From CADCUY01 sp964242735 (GTDB lineage Bacteria > Actinomycetota > Actinomycetes > Actinomycetales > Quadrisphaeraceae): a DNA stretch of 64,000 bases. The notes beneath the pieces were generated by a model. That model saw only the letters and a program-made list of their open reading frames with translations, ran no database searches and was not told where the DNA came from. The stretch is from positions 1-64,000 of the forward strand of contig CAXTAK010000016.1 in the NCBI GenBank assembly GCA_964242735.1, given 5' to 3'. The position numbers and the translations under genes were made by a program. Positions 17,051 to 26,047 of this stretch are shown one piece after another (the stretch's first letter is position 1; each line of letters starts with the position of its first letter).

Positions 17051-18381
17051 GGTTCGTGCAGGACGAGCAGGCGGGGGCCGCTCAGCAGCCACTTGGCGAA
17101 CAGCAGCTTCTGCTGGTCGCCACCGCTGAAGGAGGCGGCCTCCAGGTCGGGGTCGGCGGGGGTGATGCTCAGCTCCTCCACCGCCCGCTGGAACTCCTCC
17201 TCCTGCCAGCGCCGGCGCAGCACCCCGCCCGTGGAGCGGGAGACCACGCGCGGGACGGTGACGTTCTCCAGGGCGGTCATGGTGACCGCGATGCCTTCGC
17301 CGGGCCGGTCCGCGGGCACCAGGGCCACCCCTGCCCGCAGCGCGGTCGAGACGCCGGCGCCGGCGAGGTCGGTGGTGACGCCGTCGACCTCCAGGGAGCC
17401 CCGCGCCACTCCCTGGCGCACCCCGGCCAGGAGGTAGGGCAGCTCCTCGTGCCCGGACTCCGTGGTGCCGGTCACCCCGACCACCTCGCCGGGGAGCAGG
17501 TCGAGGTCCAGCCCGGCCACGCTGGCTCCGCTGACCCCTCGCAGGCGCACGGTGGCACGAGCGGGGTCGCCCGCAGCTGCGTCACCGGTAGCGGTGTGCG
17601 AGCGCTGGTGGGGGGTGAAGCCGACCAGCTGGCGACCGAGGATCACGGCGGCGAGCTGGTCCTCGCTGAGGCCCCGCGCCTCCAGTCCGCTCGCGGTGAC
17701 CGCGCCGTCGCGCAGCACCGTCACCCGGTCTGCGATGGAGAGCACCTCGTCGAGGCGGTGGCTGACGATGAACACCGACGTGCCCGCGTCCGCGAGGCGT
17801 CGCACGGTGGCGAAGAAGTCGGGGAGGACCTCGCGCGGCAGCGACTGCGTGGACTCGTCGAGGATGATGCAGCCCTGGCCGGGCACCATGGACTGCAGCG
17901 CCCGGGCGATGGCCACCGTCGCCCGCTCACCCATGGGCAGGCGGTCGACGAGGCGGTCGGGGTCGATGTCGGCGTGGAGGTCAGCCAGCGTCTCCAGCGC
18001 CCGCGACCGCTCGTGCGACCAGTCGATGAGGTGCTTCCACCCTCGCCCCCGGAGCTGGCCGAGGCGGATGTTCTCCGCCACCGTGTGCCCGGGCAGCAGT
18101 CCCAGGCTCTGGTGGACGAACGTCAGGCCCAGCGCCCCGGTGCTGCTGGGGCTGATCGGCTGGTGCACCTCCGAGCCGTCGACCAGGATGCGCCCGCCGG
18201 GGTCGGGGCGGTGCAGACCGGAGAGGATCTTGGTGAGGGTGGACTCGCCGGAGCCGTTCTGACCGAGCAGCCCGTGGACCTCGCCGGGGCGCACCGACAG
18301 GGTCGCTCCGCGCAGCACGGTGGTGCGGCCGAAGGTCTTGGAGACGTCCGAGACCTCGAGCCGCGGCGGGTCCGCCGCCAT
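17036..18381 (-). pseudogene. Sugar ABC transporter ATPase (RbsA/MglA type), decayed
   Basis: This is a tandem ATPase of the ribose/galactose import type. The first domain has VHQSLGLLPGHTVAENI, a degraded signature (PMGERATVAIARAL) and IILDESTQSLP. The second has GVTGTTESGHEELPYLLAG, SFSGGDQQKLLFAKWL and LHEPTQAVD. Two lesions show loss of function. The first Walker A reads GQNGSGEST, with Glu in place of the essential Lys (codon GAG). After LHEPTQAVD at about 17036 the similarity ends abruptly, so the last 60 or so residues are lost. ATG 18381 overlaps the stop of the binding-protein relic. No permease gene remains. Confidence 0.8.
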
Positions 18382-18740
18382 CAGGTGGTGGCCGGCCACA
18401 GCTCGCGGTACATGGCGCGGAAGTCCTGATCGGTCTGCCACGCCCCGCTCTCCCAGCCCTCCTGGGTGAGGTCGAGCTCACCGACGTTGTCGCCCGTGAT
18501 CGTCCTGATGGGCGTCACGTGCTCGTCGACCAGCGGGTCCTGCCCCAGCATCAGCCGCATGAGGACGTCCGCCTCGTTCCACCCGAGCGCCGCCAGGCTG
18601 TACCCGGTGTTGGCGCAGGCGTCGCCGTCGGCCACGCGCTGCACGCCGTCCAGCTGCCCGAGCAGGGTGAGCAGCTTGATGTCGCCCTGGCGGTTCAGCT
18701 GGCGGATGGCCTGGACGACGGGGTCGGCGTCCGGTGCGAC
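18381..18740 (-). pseudogene. Sugar ABC transporter substrate-binding protein, C-terminal remnant
   Basis: Only the last 110 or so residues of a periplasmic sugar-binding protein remain. They run from AIRQLNRQGDIKLLTLLGQ through DGDACANTGYSLAALGWNEADVL to the end, at a TGA overlapping the ATPase start. The signal peptide and the first two thirds are missing. The frame stays open upstream to 18965 but without similarity. It forms one decayed operon with the ATPase at 17036-18381. Confidence 0.72.
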
Positions 18741-19214
18741 CGGCTCCGTGCTGGTGTCGGCGGCGCGCTCGGCGAGCAGCTCATCGGCGAGGGACCCGGT
18801 CGCCCCGCGAGAGGCCATGCCCTCGCGGACCGCGGCTCGGAGGCGTCCCGCCACGCTGGCGACGCCCCTCGGCGACGACCTCGAGAGCGGATGTGTCACA
18901 CGGGATGAGGCAGAGGATCGGGACGGCCCGCGTCGAGGCGGTCCGCCGAGCCCCTCCATCGGCACGCGCGGACTCGTGCTGACCGCAGCACCCGGCGGCG
19001 GCAGGCACCGGCTGCAGCGGAAGACCTTCCGCAGTCCCCTGACGCGGGTGCTGGAGCGCCGAGCGGCCGGCTGCCGGGCCGCTCGTCGGTCAGCGGGGCC
19101 CTGCGGCGCCGCGTGGACCCGGTCGCTGGGGCGAGGTGGGCAGGGCCCTCCACCGTTCGCCGCCGACGGCCGCCACCACGGGGGTGGAGGGACCGGACGC
19201 GACCGCTGCGCCGA
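18741..19214. other. No recognisable gene
   Basis: These 470 bases separate the truncated binding-protein relic from the serC stop. Open frames on both strands show no family similarity. The 5' part of the binding-protein gene should have been here, so the left boundary probably marks a deletion. Confidence 0.4.
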
Positions 19215-20339
19215 TCACAGCGCCTCCACCACGTGGTCCACGCACGCCGTCAGGGCCTGGACGTCGTCGGGCTCGACCGCGGGGAACGTCCCCACCCGCA
19301 GCTGGTTGCGGGCCAGCGCCCGGTAGGGCTCGACGTCCACCACCCCGTTCGCCCGCAGCACGGCGCGCACCACCGCGGCGTCCACGGCGGGGTCGAGGTC
19401 GATGGTGGCGACCACGGGGGAGCGCAGCGCGGGATCGGCGACGAACGGGGTCGCGTACGCGCTGGCCTCCGCCCAGGCGTACAGCAGCGCGGAGGAGGTC
19501 GCCGTGCGCGCCGCCGCCCACGCCAGGCCCCCCTGACCGAGCAGCCAGTCGAGCTGCTCGGCCATCAGCACCAGGGTGGCGACCGCAGGGGTGTTGTACG
19601 TCTGCCCCTTCGCGCTGTGCGCGATGGCGGTGGTCAGGTCCAGGCTGGCCGGCACCCAGCGGGTCCCGGCCAGGCGCGCCGCGCGCTCCAGCGCCGCGGG
19701 GGAGAGCACCGCGAGCCACAGCCCGCCGTCGGCGGCGAGGTTCTTCTGCGGGGCGAAGTAGTAGGCGTCGGTGGCGGCCAGGTCCACCTCCAGCCCCCCG
19801 GCGGCGGAGGTGGCGTCGACGAGCACCAGCGCCCCGTCGTCCGCGCCCGCCACCCGGGCGACGGGCAGCGCGACGCCGGTGGAGGTCTCGTTGTGCGGCC
19901 AGCAGTAGGCGTCGACGCCCTCCACCGCCGCGGTGGCGCCCGCCGACCCGGGCGCCGCCCGCCGCACGTCGGGGTCGTCGAGGAACGGCGCCGCCGTGGT
20001 GGCGGCGGCGAAGCGCTCCCCGAACTCCCCGTGCACCAGGTGCTGAGCGCGCCGGTCCACCAGGCCCAGCGTCGCGACGTCCCAGAACGTCGTCGACCCA
20101 CCGTTGCCGAGCACCACCGCGTGACCGTCGGGGGCGCGCAGCAGGGCCGCCACCCCCTCCTGCACCCGCCGCACCAGCGACGTCACCGGCTGCTGGCGGT
20201 GGGAGGTGCCCAGCACGGTCGTGCCGGCGGCGACCAGCGCGGCCAGCTGCTGCGGGCGCACCTTCGACGGGCCCGAGCCGAAGCGACCGTCGCGCGGCAG
20301 CAGGTCGGGCGGGATGGTGATGGCGGGCACCGGTGGCAC
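19215..20339 (-). CDS. serC: Phosphoserine aminotransferase
   Basis: A 374-residue class V aminotransferase of the actinobacterial SerC type. Signatures are RFGSGPSKVRPQQL, VLGNGGSTTFWDVA, CWPHNETSTGV, LVLVDATSAAGG and YYFAPQKNLAADGG, whose Lys forms the PLP aldimine. The enzyme converts 3-phosphohydroxypyruvate to phosphoserine, and in some bacteria also makes 4-phosphohydroxythreonine for PLP synthesis. The GTG start at 20339 follows GGATGGGAGC. It is divergent from pdxH with only 36 bases between them, a sensible pairing of a PLP enzyme with a PLP-producing one. Confidence 0.94.
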   Translation of the reverse strand: MPPVPAITIPPDLLPRDGRFGSGPSKVRPQQLAALVAAGTTVLGTSHRQQPVTSLVRRVQEGVAALLRAPDGHAVVLGNGGSTTFWDVATLGLVDRRAQHLVHGEFGERFAAATTAAPFLDDPDVRRAAPGSAGATAAVEGVDAYCWPHNETSTGVALPVARVAGADDGALVLVDATSAAGGLEVDLAATDAYYFAPQKNLAADGGLWLAVLSPAALERAARLAGTRWVPASLDLTTAIAHSAKGQTYNTPAVATLVLMAEQLDWLLGQGGLAWAAARTATSSALLYAWAEASAYATPFVADPALRSPVVATIDLDPAVDAAVVRAVLRANGVVDVEPYRALARNQLRVGTFPAVEPDDVQALTACVDHVVEAL

Positions 20340-20362
20340 GCTCCCATCCTGGCGGCTCGCCG

Positions 20363-20368
20363 TAGCCT
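20363..20368 (+). promoter_or_regulatory. Leaderless -10 element for pdxH
   Basis: TAGCCT lies 7 bases before the pdxH GTG and there is no ribosome site in between. This is the usual layout for a leaderless actinobacterial transcript that begins at the start codon. Confidence 0.55.
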
Positions 20369-20375
20369 GCGAGCC

Positions 20376-21092
20376 GTGGACGACGCGCACGCCCCGGTGG
20401 CCGACGCCCGGGTGGCCTACGACGGCGGCTCCGACGGTGGGCTGCTGGCGGGCGACCTCGCGCCGACCCCGCTGGAGCAGCTGCGCCGCTGGTACGACGA
20501 GGTCTCCGCCTCCGGAGCCGTGGCCGAGCCCAACGCGCTCGTGGTGGCCACGGTCGACGCCGACGGGCTGCCCGACGCGCGCACCGTGCTGCTCAAGGGC
20601 CTGGACGCGCGGGGGCTGGTCTTCTACACCCACCACACCTCGGCGAAGGGCCGGCAGCTGGCCGCGGTGCCCGCCGCTGCGGCGGTGCTGCCCTGGCACC
20701 CGGTGCAGCGCCAGGTGCGGGTGCGGGGGCCGGTGTCGCGGCTGCCCGACGCGGAGGTGGCGGCCTACTCCGCGAGCCGGCCGTGGGGCTCGCGGATCGG
20801 GGCGCACGCGTCGGCTCAGTCGCAGGAGGTGGCCGGGCGCGAGGAGCTGGAGGCCGCGTACGCCGCCGCCGCCGCGCGCTGGCCGGAGGACGGCAGCGGA
20901 GGGCAGGTGCCGGTCCCGCCGTCGTGGGGCGGGTACCTGCTGCGCCCGGTCGAGGTGGAGTACTGGGTCGGGCGCCCCTCGCGCCTGCACGACCGGCTGG
21001 TGCACCTGCCCGCGGAGCCGGTGCCCGCCGGGGCAGCGCCGCCGGCGCTGGACGACGCGGGCGCCTGGCGCGTCGTCCGCCGCCAGCCCTGA
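20376..21092 (+). CDS. pdxH: Pyridoxamine 5'-phosphate oxidase
   Basis: A 238-residue FMN enzyme. Characteristic runs are TPLEQLRRWYDEV, EPNALVVATVDADGLPDARTVLLKGLD, LVFYTHHTSAKGRQL, VLPWHPVQRQVRVRG, the phosphate-binding ending SRPWGSRIGAHASAQS and the C-terminal LRPVEVEYWVGRPSRLHDR. It oxidises PNP/PMP to PLP with O2. The GTG start at 20376 has no ribosome site but sits 7 bases after a -10 box, so it is probably read from a leaderless mRNA. It is divergent from serC. Confidence 0.94.
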   Translation: MDDAHAPVADARVAYDGGSDGGLLAGDLAPTPLEQLRRWYDEVSASGAVAEPNALVVATVDADGLPDARTVLLKGLDARGLVFYTHHTSAKGRQLAAVPAAAAVLPWHPVQRQVRVRGPVSRLPDAEVAAYSASRPWGSRIGAHASAQSQEVAGREELEAAYAAAAARWPEDGSGGQVPVPPSWGGYLLRPVEVEYWVGRPSRLHDRLVHLPAEPVPAGAAPPALDDAGAWRVVRRQP

Positions 21093-21190
21093 CCTCGACC
21101 CGCGGGCCGATCGCCGTCGGCGAAACCGGTGGACGGGAACGCGGGGGCGACGTAGCGTTCCGCGCACACGGGAGAGGAGGTGGTCCGACG

Positions 21191-21229
21191 GTGTCAGAAC
21201 TTCGGATGCGTGAGGTGGCTGCCCGCTAG
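21191..21229 (+). CDS. Candidate 12-residue leader peptide
   Basis: A very strong ribosome site (GAGAGGAGGTGG, 21171-21182) is followed by GTG 21191 and a 12-codon frame, MSELRMREVAAR, ending in TAG at 21227. An upstream box, TAGCGT (21153-21158), lies where a -10 would be. The peptide is followed within 60 bases by two hairpins that can pair alternatively (21285-21356) and then by an MFS transporter gene. The layout fits a translated leader that controls the transporter. Three Arg codons are noticeable but are not a run. No similar peptide is known to me. Confidence 0.45.
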   Translation: MSELRMREVAAR

Positions 21230-21284
21230 CCGACCTCGGTAGCGAGCTGCACCAGGACAGCCGGTGAATCCACGGCAGTCACCG

Positions 21285-21356
21285 GAGCCCGCGGGAGTCG
21301 CACCCTCGTCCAGTGCGACACCCCCACCGCCACGGCGGAGGGGAGCCCGCGGGCTC
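21285..21356 (+). promoter_or_regulatory. Possible attenuator hairpins before the MFS gene
   Basis: GAGCCCGCGGG (21285-21295) recurs inside a perfect 14-base palindrome GAGCCCGCGGGCTC (21343-21356), so the first copy can pair with the second half of the palindrome or leave the palindrome to fold alone. Between them GTCGCAC (21297-21303) and GTGCGAC (21313-21319) form a 7-base stem. Mutually exclusive stems downstream of a short translated frame are typical of attenuation, but no T-run is present. Confidence 0.4.
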
Positions 21357-21387
21357 TTCCACGCCCCCGCGCCGGAGGATGCTCCCC

Positions 21388-22683
21388 GTGCCCCGCCTGC
21401 TCGCCGACGTCACGCCCCTGCGGGTGAGCCCGGCGTTCCGGAACCTGTGGGCCGGCTCCTCCCTCGGGGGTGTGGGCGCGGCGCTGGGCTACACCGCGGT
21501 GGCCCTGCAGGCCTACGACCTCACCGGCTCCAGCGCCGCCGTGGGCCTGGTGGGCCTGGTCGGGCTGCTGCCGCTGGTGGTCATGGGCCTGTACGGCGGC
21601 ACCCTGGCCGACGCCCACGACCGCCGCACCGTGGCCCTGGTCGCCGGGGTGGCCCTGTTCGCCGCCTCCGCCGCCCTTGCCGCCCAGGCGTGGCTGCGCC
21701 TCGACTCCCTGCCCCTGCTGCTGGTCCTGGTCGCCGTGCAGTCGGGGGCGTTCGGCCTCAGCACGCCCGCCCGCTCCGCGATGGTGCCCCGGGTGCTCGA
21801 CCGCTCCCTGCTGCCCGCGGCCAACGCCCTGAACGGGATGAGCCAGAACCTGGCCACCATCGTCGGGCCGCTGCTGGCCGGCCTGCTCGTGGCCCGCTAC
21901 GGGGTGGAGGTGGTGCTCACCCTGGACGCCGCCCTGCTGCTGGCCGCGCTGGCCTCCCTGGCCCGCCTGCCAGCGGTGCCGCCGCTGGCGGCCCCCGAGC
22001 ACCGCGCCGGGCTGCCGGCCCTGGCCGCGGGTCTGCGGCTGCTGCGCGGCTGGCCGACCGTGCGGATGACCTTCGTCCTCGACGTCGTGGCGATGGTCAC
22101 CTGCTTCCCCCGGGCCCTGTTCCCCGCGATCGGCCTGCTCGTGCTGGGCGGGGGCGCCGAGACCGCCGGCGCGCTGCTCGCCGCCTTCGCCGCCGGGTCC
22201 CTGGCCACCTCCGTGCTCTCCGGCGGCCTCGGTCGCGTGCACTCCCACGGCCGCGCGATCACCCTGGCGATCTGCGCCTGGGGCGCCTGCGCCAGCGCGT
22301 TCGGCGCCGTCCTGGTCCTGGCGCCCCCACCGCCGCCCGCCGCCGCGGGAGCGGGCCTGCCCTGGGCCTCCCCGTGGCTGTGGGCGGCCCTGGTCACCCT
22401 CGCCGCGGCCGGTGCGGCCGACGCGGTCAGCGCCGTGTACCGCCAGAGCGTGCTGCAGTCCGCTGCGCCCGACGCCTCGCGCGGGCTGCTGGCCGGCGTG
22501 TTCATCGTGGTGGTCGCCGGGGGTCCGCGCCTGGGCGAGGCGGTCTCCGGGGCGCTCGCCGCGCGCGTCGGCGAGGCGGTGGTGCCGCTGGTCGGCGGCC
22601 TCGTCTGCATCGCGGTCGTCGTGGCGCTCGTGGCCCGCCACCGCGCGTTCTGGGACTACGACGCCCGCTTCCCGGAGCCCTGA
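21388..22683 (+). CDS. MFS transporter (EntS-like exporter)
   Basis: About 431 residues with twelve hydrophobic helices. The N-terminus (LRVSPAFRNLWAGSSLGGVG), the loop GTLADAHDRRTVALV and TPARSAMVPRVLDRSLLPAANALNG place it in the EntS/MFS_3 branch of siderophore and drug exporters. I prefer GTG 21388 over ATG 21379 because GGAGG (21374-21378) is then at a normal distance. A short leader frame and hairpins precede it. The aldo/keto reductase gene follows after 20 bases. Substrate unknown. Confidence 0.88.
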   Translation: MPRLLADVTPLRVSPAFRNLWAGSSLGGVGAALGYTAVALQAYDLTGSSAAVGLVGLVGLLPLVVMGLYGGTLADAHDRRTVALVAGVALFAASAALAAQAWLRLDSLPLLLVLVAVQSGAFGLSTPARSAMVPRVLDRSLLPAANALNGMSQNLATIVGPLLAGLLVARYGVEVVLTLDAALLLAALASLARLPAVPPLAAPEHRAGLPALAAGLRLLRGWPTVRMTFVLDVVAMVTCFPRALFPAIGLLVLGGGAETAGALLAAFAAGSLATSVLSGGLGRVHSHGRAITLAICAWGACASAFGAVLVLAPPPPPAAAGAGLPWASPWLWAALVTLAAAGAADAVSAVYRQSVLQSAAPDASRGLLAGVFIVVVAGGPRLGEAVSGALAARVGEAVVPLVGGLVCIAVVVALVARHRAFWDYDARFPEP

Positions 22684-22703
22684 TCGCGTGCCAGGCTGAC
22701 GTC

Positions 22704-23588
22704 GTGGAGACGCGACGGCTCGGTCGGACCGAGCAGCACAGCACGGTGCTCATCTACGGCGGGGCCGCCCTAGGGGAGTCCACCCAGGACGAGGCCGACG
22801 CCTCGATCCAGGAGGCCCTGGACGCGGGGATCAACCACTTCGACGTCGCGGCGAGCTACGGCGCCGCGGAGGAGCGCTACGGACCGTGGACGGCTCAGCT
22901 GCACGCGGCGGGTGCCTTCCTCTCCACCAAGGTCGAGGAGCGCGGCTACGACGCCGCGTGGGCCTCGATCAACCGCTCGCTGGAGCGCCTCCGGGTCACC
23001 CAGGTCGACCTGCTGCAGGTCCACGCCGTCGGCGACCCCGTCCTGCTCGACCGCGTCACCGGTCCGTCCGGCCCCGACGGCGGCGCGCTGGAGGCGGTGC
23101 TGCGCGCTCGCGACGAGGGGATGACCCGCTTCGTGGGCATCACCGGCCACGGTGACGAGGCGCCCGCGACGCACCTGGAGGCGCTGCGCCGGTACCCCTT
23201 CGACACCGTGATGACTCCCATCAACTACCGGCTGTTCCAGGACGACGCCTACCGCGCCGACCACGAGGCGCTGCTGGCCGAGGTGGCCCGCCAGGACGTC
23301 GGGCTGATGACCATCAAGACCGTGTCGCGGCGCAACTGGCCGAGCGAGGCGCGCACGGCGACCACCTGGTACGAGCCGTTCGAGGAGCAGGAGCACCTCA
23401 CCGCCGCGGTGGCGTGGGTGCTCGCGCGGCCGGGGATCACCGGCATCCCCACCCCCGGCGACGTCCGCCTGCTGGGGGCGGTCATCCGCGCGGAGGCCGA
23501 GCGCTCGCAGCTGTCCGTCGCCGACGCCGAGGCCGTGCTGGAGCGGGCGCCCGACTACACCTCGCCGTTCATCGCGATGCCCTGGTGA
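22704..23588 (+). CDS. Aldo/keto reductase
   Basis: A 294-residue (beta/alpha)8 oxidoreductase. RRLGRTEQHSTVLIYGGAALG and INHFDVAASYGAAEERYG carry the catalytic Asp and Tyr, followed by STKVEERGY with the Lys, then LLQVHAV at the His position. The C-terminal NADPH-binding part is present (GITGIPTPGDVRLLGA). An open frame covers the preceding gene too, so the start is set at GTG 22704 (METRRLG), just after the MFS stop. It is convergent with the photolyase gene. Substrate unknown. Confidence 0.9.
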   Translation: METRRLGRTEQHSTVLIYGGAALGESTQDEADASIQEALDAGINHFDVAASYGAAEERYGPWTAQLHAAGAFLSTKVEERGYDAAWASINRSLERLRVTQVDLLQVHAVGDPVLLDRVTGPSGPDGGALEAVLRARDEGMTRFVGITGHGDEAPATHLEALRRYPFDTVMTPINYRLFQDDAYRADHEALLAEVARQDVGLMTIKTVSRRNWPSEARTATTWYEPFEEQEHLTAAVAWVLARPGITGIPTPGDVRLLGAVIRAEAERSQLSVADAEAVLERAPDYTSPFIAMPW

Positions 23589-23613
23589 CGGCGGCCGCGT
23601 CGTCCGGGTCGCC

Positions 23614-24978
23614 TCAGCCGCCGCGGACCGCCTCGTACCGGGCGAGCGCCACCTCGCGCTCGTGGCCGTGGTCGACGATGCGCTCGGGGTAGCCGTGGTC
23701 GTACCCGCCGGGCACCTCCCACGGGGTGTGGACGCGCCTGCCGGGCAGGTGCCGCAGCTCGGGGACGTAGCGGCGCACGTACTCCCCGTCCGGGTCGAAC
23801 TTCTGCCCCTGCGTGATCGGGTTGAAGACCCGGAAGTAGGGGGCGGCGTCGGTGCCGGTGCCCGCCACCCACTGCCAGCCGTGGTTGTTGCTCGCCAGGT
23901 CGCCGTCGCGCAGCAGCTGCATGAAGCACCGGGCGCCGACGCCCCAGTGCACGTGGAGGTCCTTGATGAGGAAGCTCGCGGTGACCATGCGCAGCCGGTT
24001 GTGCATCCACCCCTCGGCGCGCAGCTGGCGCATCCCGGCGTCGACGAAGGGGAAGCCGGTGCGCCCCTCCTCCCAGGCCGCGTAGTCCTCGCCGGGCGCG
24101 TCGAACGCCATGCCGCTCAGCTCGGGCCGGTAGTGCTCGCGAGCGGTCTCGGGGCGGTGCCAGAGGACGTCGGCGTAGAACTCGCGCCAGATCAGCTCGC
24201 TGCGGTAGGTGCTCGGCCCCCGCGCGCCGGGGTCGGGCAGCGCGGCGAGCCCCGCCAGCAGCGTGCGGGGGTGGACCTCGCCGTACTTCAGGTGCGCGGA
24301 CAGCACCGAGGTGCCGGGCCGGTCGGGGCGCTCGCGGTCCTCGGCGTAGGAGCCGACCGCGTCGGTGAACTCCTCCCACCGCCGGTGCGCCGCCGCCTCG
24401 CCGACCTCGGGCAGCACCGTGCCGCCGAGGTCGGGGTCGTCGGGCACGGCCACGCCGTCCACCCCCCGCAGGAGCTCCGCGGCCGGCGCGCGCCCGGCCG
24501 GGAGCGGCGGGCCCAGCGCCGACCACGCGCGGGAGAACGGCGTGAAGACGGCGAAGGGCGTGCCGTCGCCCTTGCGCACGCTGCCCGGGCCGATGGCGTA
24601 CGCGGTGCCGGTGCGCACCAGGCGGCGTCCCGCCACCTCCAGCCCGGCGGCCACCGCGTCGTCGCGGCGGCGCCCGTAGGGGTTGGTGTCGGCGGTGACG
24701 TGCACGCTGCTCGCGCCGACCTCGGCGGCCACGGCGGGCACCACCTCGACGGGGTCGCCGCGGCGCACCACCAGGGCGCCGTCGAGGGAGGCCGAGAGGG
24801 CGCGCAGGGAGCGGAACAGCCACGCCCGCCGCGGGCCCCCCGCCGGGCCGAGCAGCGCGTCGTCGAGGACGAACAGCAGGAGGACGCCGCCGCCCCCAGC
24901 CGCCGCCGCCGCGGCGTGCAGGGCCGGGTGGTCGTCGGTGCGCAGGTCCCTGCGGAACCACATCACGGTGTCGGGCAC
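23614..24978 (-). CDS. phr: Deoxyribodipyrimidine photolyase
   Basis: A 454-residue class I photolyase/cryptochrome-family protein. The N-terminal antenna domain starts VMWFRRDLRTDDHPAL. The C-terminal FAD domain shows SELIWREFYADVLW, PFVDAGMRQLRAEGWMHNR, MVTASFLIKDLHVHWGVG, NNHGWQWVAGTGTDAAPYFRVFNP and the end RIVDHGHEREVALARY. It repairs cyclobutane pyrimidine dimers with blue light. The GTG start at 24978 was chosen because the conserved N-terminus begins there. It stands alone, convergent with the aldo/keto reductase. Confidence 0.93.
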   Translation of the reverse strand: MPDTVMWFRRDLRTDDHPALHAAAAAAGGGGVLLLFVLDDALLGPAGGPRRAWLFRSLRALSASLDGALVVRRGDPVEVVPAVAAEVGASSVHVTADTNPYGRRRDDAVAAGLEVAGRRLVRTGTAYAIGPGSVRKGDGTPFAVFTPFSRAWSALGPPLPAGRAPAAELLRGVDGVAVPDDPDLGGTVLPEVGEAAAHRRWEEFTDAVGSYAEDRERPDRPGTSVLSAHLKYGEVHPRTLLAGLAALPDPGARGPSTYRSELIWREFYADVLWHRPETAREHYRPELSGMAFDAPGEDYAAWEEGRTGFPFVDAGMRQLRAEGWMHNRLRMVTASFLIKDLHVHWGVGARCFMQLLRDGDLASNNHGWQWVAGTGTDAAPYFRVFNPITQGQKFDPDGEYVRRYVPELRHLPGRRVHTPWEVPGGYDHGYPERIVDHGHEREVALARYEAVRGG

Positions 24979-25098
24979 GGCACGACGCTAGCCGGGGGCG
25001 CCGACACCGCTGTCGCGCGACGCCGCGCCCGGCCGCCCGCTGCGCGAGGGGCCTGCGCGCGGGGGCGGCCGGTCGGCGGCCACGGGCGCCTCCGGGAC

Positions 25099-25104
25099 TA
25101 CGCT
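25099..25104 (+). promoter_or_regulatory. Probable -10 box of the IdeR-type gene
   Basis: TACGCT lies about 50 bases before the GTG at 25154, which also has a proper GGAGAGG ribosome site. The spacing fits a transcript with a 40-45-base leader. No iron-box-like palindrome is obvious nearby. Confidence 0.4.
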
Positions 25105-25153
25105 CGGGCGCCGCACCGGGCATCCACTGGGCACCGCGTCGGAGAGGACTGTC

Positions 25154-25906
25154 GTGAGCGACCTCATCGACACCACGGAGATGTACCTCAAGGTCATCTA
25201 CGAGCTGGAGGAGGAGGGCACCGTCCCCCTGCGCGCCCGGATCGCGCACCGCCTCTCCCAGAGCGGGCCCACCGTGAGCCAGACGGTGGCGCGCATGGAG
25301 CGCGCGGGCCTGGTCGTGGTCACCGGTGACCGCACCCTGGAGCTGACCGATGACGGGCGCGAGCGCGCGGTCTCGGTGATGCGCAAGCACCGCCTCGCCG
25401 AGCGCCTCCTGCTCGACGTCATCGGCCTGGACTGGGCGCACGTGCACGAGGAGGCGTGCCGGTGGGAGCACGTGATGAGCGACCGCGTCGAGCACCGCAT
25501 CGTGGAGCTGCTGGGCCACCCGACCGAGTCCCCGTACGGCAACCCCATCCCCTCGGGGCCGGGTGGAGGGACGGGCGCGGGGGCGGGTGCCGGTGCGGGG
25601 GAGGCGCGGCGCGCGGAGGACCTGCGCGCGGGGCTGCTGTCGCTGGCCGCGGCCGCCGGGGACGTCGAGCGCGCGGTGCGCGTGCGCCGCCTGGGGGAGC
25701 CGGCGCAGACCGACCCGGAGTCGATGGCGCTGCTGGAGGAGGTCGGGCTGCTGCCCGGCGGCACGGTGCGCGTGACCCGTCCCGCCCGCGGTGTCGTGCT
25801 GGTGACCAGCACCGATGGTCAGCACGCCGTGGAGCTGAGCGACGACGTCGCCGCCCACGTCTTCGTCGTCGTGACACAGGGCAGCGCTGTCCGTACAACG
25901 AGTTGA
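25154..25906 (+). CDS. ideR: Iron-dependent regulator of the DtxR/IdeR family
   Basis: A 250-residue metalloregulator. Residues 1-70 are the winged helix (DTTEMYLKVIYELEEEGTVPLRARIAHRLSQSGPTVSQTVARMERAGL). Residues 70-140 are the dimerisation and metal-binding domain (HRLAERLLLDVIGLDWAHVHEEACRWEHVMS with conserved His, Glu and Cys). Residues 165-245 form an SH3-like domain, separated by an unusually Gly/Ala-rich linker. IdeR represses iron-uptake genes when loaded with Fe2+. The start is GTG 25154 with GGAGAGG. No iron-uptake genes adjoin it. Confidence 0.92.
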   Translation: MSDLIDTTEMYLKVIYELEEEGTVPLRARIAHRLSQSGPTVSQTVARMERAGLVVVTGDRTLELTDDGRERAVSVMRKHRLAERLLLDVIGLDWAHVHEEACRWEHVMSDRVEHRIVELLGHPTESPYGNPIPSGPGGGTGAGAGAGAGEARRAEDLRAGLLSLAAAAGDVERAVRVRRLGEPAQTDPESMALLEEVGLLPGGTVRVTRPARGVVLVTSTDGQHAVELSDDVAAHVFVVVTQGSAVRTTS

Positions 25907-26047
25907 GTGTGATGCGGATCACGTTTGATCGCGGCACGGCGATGGCCGAGGAGGCCCGGGACCCGGGGTTATGGTCGAGCTCGTCCCGAGGCCCCTCCTC
26001 CCGGGACCCCCGCCCGGGCGCCCAGCCCTGTCACCGGCGCGGGGTGG

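Noticed and set aside
23589..23613. Possible hairpin between the aldo/keto reductase and photolyase genes
   Set aside because: The arms (CGGCGGC/GCCGCCG) are short and the loop is over 20 bases, so it is not convincing as a terminator.
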